A stretch of DNA of 27,818 nucleotides from an uncultured bacterium (GTDB taxonomy: Bacteria > Actinomycetota > Coriobacteriia > Coriobacteriales > Coriobacteriaceae), in NCBI GenBank assembly GCA_905215275.1, contig CAJMPE010000004.1:1-27818 (forward strand), in the 5' to 3' direction. Both the position numbers and the translations under genes were made by a program. Under the pieces are notes generated by a model. It was not told where the DNA came from. It did not search any database and saw only the letters and a list, made by a program, of their open reading frames with translations. Positions 6,737 through 13,804 of the stretch are shown here, one piece after another (the first letter of the stretch is position 1; each line of letters begins with the position of its first letter).

Positions 6737-8179
6737 CTATCTTATCGTGTAGAACTGTTTTGGGTCGTTGGGAGAGGAGCCATGCCATTCGAGCAGCCCA
6801 TCCTCCTCGATTAGCTTGCCAAGCACTCGGCTTGCTGTGCGGCGATTTCTCCCGATGTACGTCGCAAGTTCCCTTGCTGTTACCCTTCCGTTTGCGAAGG
6901 CCAACCTGACGGCGGCGAGCTCATACTCTCCCAACGAGGCGATTACCTCGGGCGACACTTTGTCCTCAAGAGCCTCGCTTCTCCTAACAGTTCTGGCAAC
7001 GATATTGTTCTCAAGCGTTAGCTGGACCCTCGCCCCATCAGGCTCCGTGTAGACCGGGTCGTTGAGTAGGAAGTTTTGCATCTCGGTATAAATGCGCTTG
7101 ACACCCTCATTTAGCTCTCGGACCCAACCGAACTCGACCAGCGTGCGTGCGATGCGTGGGTTGCGCGAGTAACGAGTGGTCCTCATGTTGTCGAGCGTCA
7201 CGATATTGGGAAGCGCACCCGGGCTGACAATTTCCAAACGGTCGTCGAACATCGAGACCCGAATATAGTCGCCGCGGAACGAGTAGTCGCGATGCGTCAC
7301 CGCGTTGACCAGACCCTCGAACCAAGCGAACTCAGGATACTCGGGAACGGTCTGGAATTTCCCGTCGGCCCCCAGGAACTGAAATTCGCGGAGCATGCTC
7401 GAAATGAGTTCGTAGGCGTCTTGGATAACCTTGGGCAGCGGCCCACAGAAGCTTCGTTCTTTCGTGATGTTGAGACGCTCACCCGTCTCCATCTTGACGC
7501 CGTCATAGCGCAGGACACGGACTCGGGCCTGCGGCATTATTGCGGACGGATCCCGCGCGAATAGCAGGGCTCCGGCAACAGTCAGCTTTCCGTCACGCAT
7601 GAAACGGCGACTTCTAAGAACCTGGTCGTCGGAAACTTCGGTTCCAAGAATCTTTTTGTAGCGATCAAGCACCTCGTGGTCCACGTCATCTAGGGAGGAA
7701 TCCTCGATAAGCTCGTCCTCGAAGATTCTCTGCCCCTTGTCGTACTCGAGGGCGTAGACCTGTTCACGGCTGAGCTTCACGCTCTTGTCGTCCTGCCGCA
7801 AGAACACCTCGCCGTCACTCATGCGAGCAACAGAGTGATTGGTCGAGGCATCGACGTCCAAAACGAGAATGAAATCGTCCTCGCCCGAGGAATTGACCAC
7901 GGGGATTCGGTCTTTATGGACAATAGGGGTCGGCGTGCAGGTCGTAAGTGCAGCGCGCTCAAAATTCTCAATGTCGCGCGCGCCATTACGCTTGAAGCCC
8001 GTTACCTCACCGTTATCCTCGATACCGATAACAAGCTTGCCTCCCGCCGAGTTGGCGAATGCGCTGATATGCTTCGCGATCTCCTTGTCATCCTTGCGGG
8101 CGCTCTTTCGATCGAAGTATTGATTCTCCCCGAGGGTAGAAAATAGATTCACATCGTTTGTCGCGATAGGTTGTTGCAT
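6737..8179 (-). CDS. AlbA/Schlafen-type ATP-binding protein with C-terminal winged helix
   Basis: A 480-aa protein. Residues about 15-130 are the AlbA_2 (Schlafen AlbA) domain, with ENQYFDRKSA and ISAFANSAGGKLVIGIEDNG. Residues about 280-400 are a GHKL/HATPase-like domain: LVNAVTHRDYSFRGDYI, then FDDRLEIVSPGALP. Residues about 420-470 are a winged HTH (ELATYIGRNRRTASRVLGKL). Family knowledge: these proteins are annotated as transcriptional regulators or ATP-dependent DNA-binding proteins and are common on islands; the cellular role is generally unknown. Start: the ATG at 8179 has a perfect AAGGAGG 5 nt upstream; an in-frame ATG at 8203 has none. Immediately downstream are the TGCGACA and TTCCGGACAT arrays, present also beyond the paralogous remnant, which suggests they are its binding sites (inference). 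Confidence 0.88.
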   Translation of the reverse strand: MQQPIATNDVNLFSTLGENQYFDRKSARKDDKEIAKHISAFANSAGGKLVIGIEDNGEVTGFKRNGARDIENFERAALTTCTPTPIVHKDRIPVVNSSGEDDFILVLDVDASTNHSVARMSDGEVFLRQDDKSVKLSREQVYALEYDKGQRIFEDELIEDSSLDDVDHEVLDRYKKILGTEVSDDQVLRSRRFMRDGKLTVAGALLFARDPSAIMPQARVRVLRYDGVKMETGERLNITKERSFCGPLPKVIQDAYELISSMLREFQFLGADGKFQTVPEYPEFAWFEGLVNAVTHRDYSFRGDYIRVSMFDDRLEIVSPGALPNIVTLDNMRTTRYSRNPRIARTLVEFGWVRELNEGVKRIYTEMQNFLLNDPVYTEPDGARVQLTLENNIVARTVRRSEALEDKVSPEVIASLGEYELAAVRLAFANGRVTARELATYIGRNRRTASRVLGKLIEEDGLLEWHGSSPNDPKQFYTIR

Positions 8180-8223
8180 TGTCGCCTCCTTATATGGCTC
8201 CATAAAGAAGTGTAAGCCAAAGG

Positions 8224-8289
8224 CATCATAAGACGGACTATGTCTAGCGGCTCCTTTACAGTCTATTCAGACGTCACCATTTTAGTTAA
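8224..8289. repeat. Shared upstream element, copy 1
   Basis: A 66-base stretch upstream of the AlbA-type gene that recurs with roughly three quarters identity at 9863-9926. The best conserved part is GTCACCATTTTAG. On the minus strand both copies read TAAAATGGTGAC, then a GCCGCTA block, then a GATG about 65 bases on. Confidence 0.7.
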
Positions 8290-8421
8290 GGATTGTCACA
8301 ACTCCTGCTAATTGGAGTCTATCGGTCGACAAGGCAAACCATCCGGTCCGTGATTATCGATGGCCCATCCGCTTCATATAACAAAAAGAGTCAAGATCCC
8401 TTCAAAGGAAAAGCGGCAATC

Positions 8422-8455
8422 AAAACGCACTGGCAATTACTGCCTGGGCGTTTTT
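8422..8455. terminator. Bidirectional-looking terminator hairpin
   Basis: AAAACGC...GGCA pairs with TGCC...GCGTTTT with two mismatches and a 5-nt loop, with T runs on both strands. It overlaps the stop codon of the DUF4268-type gene and separates it from the AlbA-type gene. Confidence 0.65.
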
Positions 8456-9386
8456 AGAGCCCAATCTCCGCGATTATTTTTTTCATCTCGAGGGCCCATC
8501 CGAGCTGTTCCTCGATGTACCCCGGCCATGCGTCCTGGTGGCCCTTGATGGGGTGGCCCGCCTTGTAGAAGCGCAGTCCCGAGGCCTTTTTCGCATCGAA
8601 GGGTGCCGCCGTCAGCCCGAGGTGCTCCTCGAAGATCCCGCTGTTGGCGATGGCGCGGTGCCCGATCTCCTTGTCGTCGTCCACGTACAGCTCGATGCCC
8701 GTGCGGCCCTTGTGCGTATCGATGAGCAGGGCGAGATGGTATGCCGAGACCCCCAGGCGAAGCATCGACCAATGGTCCTTGCTGGGCTTCTGCGGGCTGA
8801 ACTCCTTGAGGAACTCCGGATGGCCGCCTGCCACATCGCGGTAGGCCGTCCAGTACGCCAGCTTGACCTTTTCGGTCTCGCTGAGCCCCTCGGAGAGCTT
8901 CACGGTCTTGGTCCACTCGTTCGGCTGCTCGACCACGCCGAAGCGCGGGGCGGGCAGGGAGCCCCCGATCTTCCAGAGCTCGACCTCGACCAGGAAGAAC
9001 CCGAAGTCGCTGTCGGTGTGCTGGTTGAGCCACTCGATGGCCTGGCGGTGCTCGTCGCGGGCGTGCGCCACGACCCAGATGACGACCTCGGCGCCCTTGC
9101 CGGCGGCATACGTGATCACCTTGCCGAGGTGGTCGTGGTTGGTGTCCTCGAGCTGGTTCTCGATGATCACCTTGCGGCCCGTACCGGACTCCTGCGCGTA
9201 GATGTCCACGTTGAAGGATCCGACCGAGGACTCCGTCTCTATGAGCTCGAGCTCGATTCCGACCGCCGTCCCGAGGGTTGCGAGATTCTGCTCCTCGGCC
9301 AGCCACTTGGTGAAGTCGTGGGCCTCATGCGGCCACACCTCGCGCAAGGGGACCTTCTTGATGGTGTCCAGGTTATAGGTCTTCAT
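8454..9386 (-). CDS. DUF4268-type protein with PD-(D/E)XK-like core
   Basis: A 310-aa protein. The N-terminal half has the pattern of a PD-(D/E)XK nuclease fold: FNVDIYAQE (Asp), then KVIIENQLE (E-x-Q in place of E-x-K) and a following helix with HLGKVITYAAG, residues about 55-95. The C-terminal half (about 190-305) resembles the DUF4268 domain. Family knowledge: such proteins are common on islands and near restriction or defence genes, but no activity is settled; the name is from memory of the family pattern. Shine-Dalgarno GAGAGGG lies 6 nt before the ATG. A 51-aa ORF upstream overlaps its start by 14 nt, which suggests coupled translation. A defence role is inference from context. Confidence 0.75.
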   Translation of the reverse strand: MKTYNLDTIKKVPLREVWPHEAHDFTKWLAEEQNLATLGTAVGIELELIETESSVGSFNVDIYAQESGTGRKVIIENQLEDTNHDHLGKVITYAAGKGAEVVIWVVAHARDEHRQAIEWLNQHTDSDFGFFLVEVELWKIGGSLPAPRFGVVEQPNEWTKTVKLSEGLSETEKVKLAYWTAYRDVAGGHPEFLKEFSPQKPSKDHWSMLRLGVSAYHLALLIDTHKGRTGIELYVDDDKEIGHRAIANSGIFEEHLGLTAAPFDAKKASGLRFYKAGHPIKGHQDAWPGYIEEQLGWALEMKKIIAEIGL

Positions 9387-9528
9387 CCGTCACCCTCTCG
9401 ACCGATAATCTGGCCCCATTGTAGAGCCTCTCGCCATCAAACGACCGTAGCAGGAGCCCACGACGTTCGTCGACGTCCTTCAGCTCGCACGGGTACACGA
9501 ATAGCAAAATATATCTCTTCTTAGTCAT
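9373..9528 (-). CDS. Small 51-aa protein, coupled to the DUF4268-type gene
   Basis: The ORF starts MTKKRYILLFVYPCELKDVD and ends ERVTDEDL, overlapping the next gene by 14 nt. It has a good Shine-Dalgarno (AAGGGAAGG, 8 nt upstream). I do not recognise it. It is charged, with one short hydrophobic run (YILLFVY), and has no membrane helix of full length. Either a real small partner or a leader peptide coupling translation of the downstream gene. Confidence 0.5.
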   Translation of the reverse strand: MTKKRYILLFVYPCELKDVDERRGLLLRSFDGERLYNGARLSVERVTDEDL

Positions 9529-9580
9529 GCGGTTTGCCTTCCCTTGAAAAACGAACCACTCGATCCGCGGAGAGGCGCTA

Positions 9581-9865
9581 TCAGGTGCCGTTCGTCAACG
9601 CCGCGGCGATTATGTCGCTGTCCGTGAAGACGAAACTGATGAGCTCATCTTCCCAAGGCTCGCGCTCCTGCTCCTCCTCGGCCTCCTCGAACGTCATCGG
9701 CATCTCGCGCGCTCCCGAAAACTCGTGGCAGATAGCGTAGAGACGAGAGGGCCTATCAGCCCACTTATCAGCCGGTCGGCCAAAAGCGTCGTACTGCCGC
9801 AGCTCATCCCCAACATCGCGCCAGATTGTTCGATACCAACCCGTTAACGATAGGGTCAAGAGCAT
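9581..9865 (-). CDS. Hypothetical acidic protein, possibly a remnant
   Basis: A 94-aa frame whose body reads like protein (RDVGDELRQYDAFGRPADKW; TFEEAEEEQEREPWEDELIS). Its first dozen residues do not. An overlapping frame starting at an ATG about 10 bases upstream gives MNTVYDALDPIVNGLVSN before stopping, which looks more natural and would join the body through a frameshift near 9825. Upstream lies the second copy of the element found before the AlbA-type gene. I do not recognise a family; it may be a frameshifted gene fragment of the island. Confidence 0.35.
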   Translation of the reverse strand: MLLTLSLTGWYRTIWRDVGDELRQYDAFGRPADKWADRPSRLYAICHEFSGAREMPMTFEEAEEEQEREPWEDELISFVFTDSDIIAAALTNGT

Positions 9866-9926
9866 CGTAGACCGTATTCATATAGCGGCGCCTTTGCTAC
9901 GGCTCAGATGTCACCATTTTAGATAA
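9863..9926. repeat. Shared upstream element, copy 2
   Basis: Partner of 8224-8289; see that entry. Here it precedes the hypothetical frame at 9581-9865. Confidence 0.7.
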
Positions 9927-10248
9927 TGGGCGTAGCGACCCGAATCTCATTTCAGGCCAATTCGACCAAGAGCAATCTACGGTCTTGTAACTGCCTCTTT
10001 CCAAATAAGGCCCGCCCCCGGTGGGGCCCCACCCATGCCCACGGCATAGGCCCGCCAGAGCTAGAGGGACTTCGTCATTCTTGTCTGGTAACTCTCAAAT
10101 AAAGCGCAGAAAGTGTGGAAGAGCGCCGAACGATCCTGCTGAACTCGTCGCCAACCGGCGTCAACCAGTGTGGAGATGGTTCAAGCAGGCATCCTGTTCG
10201 AAAAATGCCGTATTAATTGATTTCGACCAAAATTCGACCAAGATTGAA
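9927..10248. other. Gene-free stretch with att-like direct repeats
   Basis: No credible gene. AATTCGACCAAGA occurs at 9959-9971 and again at 10231-10243, the latter preceded by a further TTTCGACCAAA. Repeats of this CGACCAA type next to the 3' side of a tRNA gene recall the attachment regions of integrated elements. A perfect 14-bp palindrome GGTGGGGCCCCACC lies at 10020-10033. No integrase is present in the window. Confidence 0.45.
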
Positions 10249-10292
10249 AGTCAAAAAAGAAAACAGCTCAGAGGAACAATGCCTCTGAGCTG
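10249..10292 (-). terminator. Terminator of tRNA-fMet
   Basis: On the minus strand CAGCTCAGAGG (10282-10292) and CCTCTGAGCTG (10264-10274) form a perfect 11-bp stem with a 7-nt loop, followed by TTTTCTTTTTTG. It lies 10 bases past the tRNA 3' end. Confidence 0.92.
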
Positions 10293-10302
10293 CTAAAAGT
10301 CT

Positions 10303-10379
10303 TGGTCGCGGGGGCAGGATTTGAACCTACGACCTCCGGGTTATGAGCCCGGCGAGCTACCAGACTGCTCCACCCCGCA
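10303..10379 (-). tRNA. tRNA-Met(CAT), initiator type
   Basis: A 77-nt cloverleaf. Anticodon loop CTCATAA sits on a CCGGG/CCCGG stem, which keeps the three G-C pairs typical of initiator tRNA. T arm GTAGG-TTCAAAT-CCTGC. The acceptor is 5' TGCGGGG against CCCCGCG, then A and encoded CCA. The first pair is U1-G72 where bacterial initiators usually have a C1-A72 mismatch; still not a Watson-Crick pair, as expected for an initiator. Confidence 0.95.
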
Positions 10380-10410
10380 ATGTCTGGGCGCCTCATGTGC
10401 GCAAGAAGGT

Positions 10411-10439
10411 ATATTACGTGGGAGTTCGGTAAACGGCAA
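10411..10439 (-). promoter_or_regulatory. Promoter of tRNA-fMet
   Basis: Minus strand: -35 TTGCCG (10434-10439), 17-nt spacer, -10 TAATAT (10411-10416), about 32 bases before the mature 5' end. Confidence 0.7.
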
Positions 10440-10534
10440 GGAAAATCTCGTAGAGCATAATTCCTTCATATTTAAAACCCCTCAGCCCATATCGCCGTGA
10501 ACGAATCGCAGCCGAGCGCCGTCGACGGCGCGTA

Positions 10535-10540
10535 TACAAT
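10535..10540 (+). promoter_or_regulatory. Possible -10 box of coaX
   Basis: TACAAT within GTATACAAT, 37 bases before the coaX start. No clear -35 is present at the expected distance. Confidence 0.35.
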
Positions 10541-10576
10541 GGTGCGCGTCCTTTTATGCCAACACCGGGAGTAGAC

Positions 10577-11350
10577 ATGCTGCTCGCTATCGATATGGGA
10601 AACACGCAGACGGCCATGGGCCTGTTTGACGGAAACGAGCTGGTGCAGTCGTGGCGCATGCCCACCGACCGCTCCTATACCGCCGACGAGATCCATGTGC
10701 GCCTGATGGGCTTCTTTAAGATGTACGGCCTTTCACTCGATGCGGTCGACGCGATCGCCTTTGCCGGCGTGGTGCCGCAGCTCTCGCGCGAGTGGCACGC
10801 CGTGGCCGACCGCATTGCCGCGGACGCCATCGTCATTGGGCCGCAGACGGCCGCGGTGACCAAGCTGCGCGCGGCGCGTCCCCAGACCGTAGGTGCCGAT
10901 CGCGTCGCCAACGCCATCGCAGCCGAGACTTTCTACGGCGCGCCGGCGATCGTGGTGGACTTTGGCACCGCAACCAATATCGATGTCATCGACGAGGACG
11001 GCTATTACATTGGCGGAGCGATCGCGCCGGGCATCCGCATCTCCATGGACGCGCTTGCCGCCCGAGCCGCCAAGCTCGCCAGCGTGCCGCTCGAGGCGCC
11101 CGAGCACGCCATCGGCCGCGACACCGAGGAATGCATCAAGGTCGGCGCCGTGGTGGGCGCTGCCGCCATGGCCGAGGGCCTGGTCGCGCGCATGAAGCGC
11201 GAGCTGGGCCGCGACGATGCCACCGTTATCGCCACGGGCGGTCTCGCCGGCATCGTCGCCGATTCGACCGATGCCTTCGACGTGGTCGATGGCCAACTCA
11301 CCATTAAGGGCATCTGCGAAATCTATCGCCGCATGCAGGAGCTGGGATAG
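10577..11350 (+). CDS. coaX: Type III pantothenate kinase
   Basis: A 257-aa cytoplasmic enzyme of the ASKHA fold that phosphorylates pantothenate, the first step of coenzyme A synthesis. Motifs: phosphate-binding AIDMGNTQT at the N-terminus, GADRVANAIAA around residue 105, VVDFGTATNIDVID around 125, GGAIAPGIRIS around 150 and ATGGLA near 217. Length is normal for CoaX. Start: GGGAG lies 5 nt before the ATG at 10577; an in-frame ATG at 10556 lacks this and is less likely. It stands alone, divergent from the tRNA gene. Confidence 0.95.
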   Translation: MLLAIDMGNTQTAMGLFDGNELVQSWRMPTDRSYTADEIHVRLMGFFKMYGLSLDAVDAIAFAGVVPQLSREWHAVADRIAADAIVIGPQTAAVTKLRAARPQTVGADRVANAIAAETFYGAPAIVVDFGTATNIDVIDEDGYYIGGAIAPGIRISMDALAARAAKLASVPLEAPEHAIGRDTEECIKVGAVVGAAAMAEGLVARMKRELGRDDATVIATGGLAGIVADSTDAFDVVDGQLTIKGICEIYRRMQELG

Positions 11351-11403
11351 GGCGGGAGCTTAAGTCGAGCACGGGCACGAGCGGCGAACTAGGCAACGCA
11401 TTG

Positions 11404-11450
11404 GTCCTATTCCTCAAAATCGAAAATTTTTTAGTTTTGAGGAATAGGAC
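11404..11450. repeat. TATTCCTCAAAA palindrome, copy 1
   Basis: Perfect 16-bp arms (11404-11419 and 11435-11450) around a 15-nt loop. It lies between the 3' ends of coaX and the AAA ATPase gene. There is no strong T run after the stem on either strand, so it is not a clear terminator. The same palindrome occurs twice upstream of the ATPase gene. Confidence 0.9.
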
Positions 11451-11456
11451 TTTCTG

Positions 11457-12653
11457 CTACGTCTCACCGCACAGCCACCTCGCCAGGTCCACGATCTGCA
11501 CCCCATTGCGGTCCGTGGCCTCGTGATGCGTGCGGGCGAGAATCATCTTGGGGTACGCGTCGCCAATGCTCAGCAGTGGTGAAATCTCGCGTTCAAATGT
11601 CTTATCCGAGCTGATGTCGTCGCTCACCTGAATGTAGAGCTTCTCGCTTCGCTTGATTGCTACAAAGTCTATTTCCTTTTTATAGAGTACGCCGACGTAT
11701 ACCTCGTATCCGCGGCGCAGCAGCTCGATGGCCACCATGTTCTCGTACACGCGACCCCAGTCCATATCGCGTGTACCGAGCAGTGCGTATTTAAACGCAT
11801 GGTCCGCCAGATAGTACTTCTCGCCGCTCTTAAGGTATTTTTTGCCGCGAATGTCGTATCGACGAACTTTATAGAAGGCAAACGCATCGCACAGGTACCC
11901 CATGTACGTGCCGACGGTCTTGTTCGTAATCTTTAGCCCATCCGCATTTAATGCATCAGTAATGTTGCGTGCCGACGTAATGTTGGAAACGTTGTCCATC
12001 ATGTAATCGGCAATGCGCAGCAGCGCCGATTCGTTTCTCACGTTATGCCGCTGCACGATATCTCTCACAATGAGCGTCTTAAAGACGTTGGAGAGATATT
12101 GATAGCGCTGCTCCTGCAGTGGATAAGGGTAAGAGCCAGACATGCCGCCGGTTCTCGCGTACTCATCGAAGTCGCGGTCGACCTCGCTCTCGTCGCCATA
12201 GAGACGATACTCCTCAAACGAGAATGGGAAAACCTCGATCTCGAAGGTGCGCCCCGTAAAGAGCGTTGACAGATCGCTCGACAGCAAAAAGGCGTTCGAT
12301 CCGGTGATGAAGATGTCGTACTGCTCGGATGCGTGAAGGCTGTTGATCGCACGCTCAAAACCGTCGCACATCTGAACTTCATCGATAAGCAGAAAGTTAT
12401 GCTTGCCGGCCACTCGATGCTCTTTTACATAGGTGAGCAACGCGTGATACTCGAGCAGGTTCTCGAACTCATCGAGGTTGTAGTTGATATGGATGACATT
12501 CGAATTGGACAGATTCGCCTCCACGTAATCGCGGAGGGCCTCGAGCAATTTTGACTTACCGCTACGGCGGATGCCCGTTATGACCTTGATGTCCGGCACG
12601 CCAATAAGGCTCGTCAACGTGTCCATATATGACGTTCTATTGATGAGTTTCAT
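11457..12653 (-). CDS. AAA ATPase with DUF4143 C-terminal domain
   Basis: A 398-aa protein. Walker A GIRRSGKS (about residue 27), Walker B FLLIDEVQ (about 90) and a sensor segment FITGSNAFLLSSDLS (about 115) define the AAA_14 ATPase domain. The C-terminal DUF4143 part (about 215-395) ends in a nuclease-like pattern: RVYENMVAIELLRRGYEVYVG, then KEIDFVA and LYIQVSDD, matching the E, D and Q/K positions of a PD-(D/E)XK fold. Family knowledge: widespread in gut bacteria in many paralogues; function unknown, proposed as defence, toxin or nucleic-acid-linked. Shine-Dalgarno GAGGAGG lies 5 nt before the ATG. Codon use is more AT-rich than in its neighbours. The gene is bracketed by three copies of one palindrome. 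Confidence 0.9.
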   Translation of the reverse strand: MKLINRTSYMDTLTSLIGVPDIKVITGIRRSGKSKLLEALRDYVEANLSNSNVIHINYNLDEFENLLEYHALLTYVKEHRVAGKHNFLLIDEVQMCDGFERAINSLHASEQYDIFITGSNAFLLSSDLSTLFTGRTFEIEVFPFSFEEYRLYGDESEVDRDFDEYARTGGMSGSYPYPLQEQRYQYLSNVFKTLIVRDIVQRHNVRNESALLRIADYMMDNVSNITSARNITDALNADGLKITNKTVGTYMGYLCDAFAFYKVRRYDIRGKKYLKSGEKYYLADHAFKYALLGTRDMDWGRVYENMVAIELLRRGYEVYVGVLYKKEIDFVAIKRSEKLYIQVSDDISSDKTFEREISPLLSIGDAYPKMILARTHHEATDRNGVQIVDLARWLCGET

Positions 12654-12679
12654 TGGGGCCTCCTCGCGGTCTTTTATCG

Positions 12680-12720
12680 CTATTCCTCAAAAACGAAAAT
12701 TTTTCAGTTTTGAGGAATAG
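12680..12720. repeat. TATTCCTCAAAA palindrome, copy 2
   Basis: 13-bp arms (12680-12692 and 12708-12720) and a 15-nt loop whose centre AAAATTTTT is itself near-palindromic. It sits 27 bases upstream of the ATPase start codon, where an operator would lie. Confidence 0.9.
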
Positions 12721-12766
12721 GCTCTGTAGCGAATATACCTCGCGAAAGGCCGAGCCGCCTTAATCC

Positions 12767-12805
12767 TATTCCTCAAAAACGAAAATTTTTCAGTTTTGAG
12801 GAATA
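12767..12805. repeat. TATTCCTCAAAA palindrome, copy 3
   Basis: 12-bp arms (12767-12778 and 12794-12805) with the same 15-nt loop as copy 2. The centres of copies 2 and 3 are 86 bases apart. Between them lies GGTATATT, a possible -10 region for the ATPase gene. Confidence 0.9.
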
Positions 12806-12895
12806 AAGCGCTGGCAACCCATTCCCCAGGCAAGCGAAACCCTCCCCGGTGCAAGCCTGAACTGCACCCCAAAACCTGGACGGCTTAAATAAGAA

Positions 12896-13804
12896 CTACG
12901 CCGCAAGGGACTGTCTCCGGAACTCCTCCGGGGTCAGTCCCTTCAGTTTAACCTGGCGCCTCCTCGTGTTCCAATGGACCACGAAGTCGTCGAGGTCCGC
13001 CTTGAAGGACTCGAAGTCCGGCCACGTCCTTCCGCGGAAGAACTCGTCCTTGATGTGGCCGAACACCTGCTCCGTCGCGCCGTTGTCGATGCAGTTGCCC
13101 TTCCGGGACATGCTCTGCACCACGCCGGCCTCCTCCAACCGCCTGCACCAACCGGCCTGCTGGTACTGCCAGCCCATGTCCGAGTGCAGGACCGGCCTGG
13201 AGCCCTTGGGCTTCCTGGACACGAGCTGGTCGAGCAGCTCGTGCTGCTGAGCCATGTTGGGGTGCAGCGACGTGGACCAGGCGACGATCTCCTTGCTGCC
13301 GAAGTTGTAGACCGGCGCGAAGTAGGCCTTGCCCCAGGGCTGCTTGAACTCGGTGACGTCGGTGCCCATCTTCTCCCACGGCCCGTCGGCGGCGAAGTCG
13401 CGCCCGATGACGTTCTCGAAGGTCTTTCCGACCTTGCCCCTGTACGAGTTGTACCTGTGGTAGTCGGTCTCGCGGCGGATCCCGCAGCTGATGCCCATCT
13501 CGTGCATCATCTTGAGCGCCGTCTTGTCGGCTATGCGCACGCCCCGCTCGGCTCGCAGGCACATGGCGATCTGCCTGTGGCCGCACCCGTTGGCGGTGCG
13601 CGAGAATATCTCGGCGGCGGCCTCCCAGAGCTCGGGCCTGGTGGGAGCCTTCGGGTGCGACAGCGCGTAGTAGTAGCTGGACCGGGCCATGCCGGCGCAC
13701 TCCAGCAGGCGCCCCGGCCCGTGCCCCTCTTCGCGCAGGACCCTCACGGCCTCGACCTTCGCCCTGGTCAGAGCCCGTCCCTCTCGACCAGGGCACGCAA
13801 TTTT
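12896..13804 (-). CDS. IS150-group transposase OrfB (DDE integrase), read by -1 frameshift
   Basis: The rve-type integrase domain carries the DDE triad: GTDVTEF (first Asp), LHSDMGWQY (second Asp), and SMSRKGNCIDNGATEQVFG (Glu). An HTH_21-like segment (PTRPELWEAAAEIFSRTANG) precedes it, and the C-terminus HWNTRRRQVKLKGLTPEEF is typical of the family. There is no good start codon of its own; the frame is entered from OrfA at A7 (13801-13807), giving an OrfAB fusion transposase by A_AAA_AAA slippage. The coordinate 13804 marks the first full codon near the slip site, not an initiation codon. Confidence 0.92.
   Translation of the reverse strand, partial: KIACPGREGRALTRAKVEAVRVLREEGHGPGRLLECAGMARSSYYYALSHPKAPTRPELWEAAAEIFSRTANGCGHRQIAMCLRAERGVRIADKTALKMMHEMGISCGIRRETDYHRYNSYRGKVGKTFENVIGRDFAADGPWEKMGTDVTEFKQPWGKAYFAPVYNFGSKEIVAWSTSLHPNMAQQHELLDQLVSRKPKGSRPVLHSDMGWQYQQAGWCRRLEEAGVVQSMSRKGNCIDNGATEQVFGHIKDEFFRGRTWPDFESFKADLDDFVVHWNTRRRQVKLKGLTPEEFRRQSLAA

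Larger units (their letters stand above)
6419..6860. repeat. Diverged duplicate module, copy 2
   Basis: Second copy of the module described at 5660-6240. Similarity continues through the stop codon of the intact AlbA-type gene and about 120 bases into its coding sequence. Confidence 0.85.

Noticed and set aside
10303..10379. Repeated tRNA 3' end marking an island border
   Set aside because: No second copy of the tRNA 3' end is visible in the window, so an integration border cannot be placed from this evidence.
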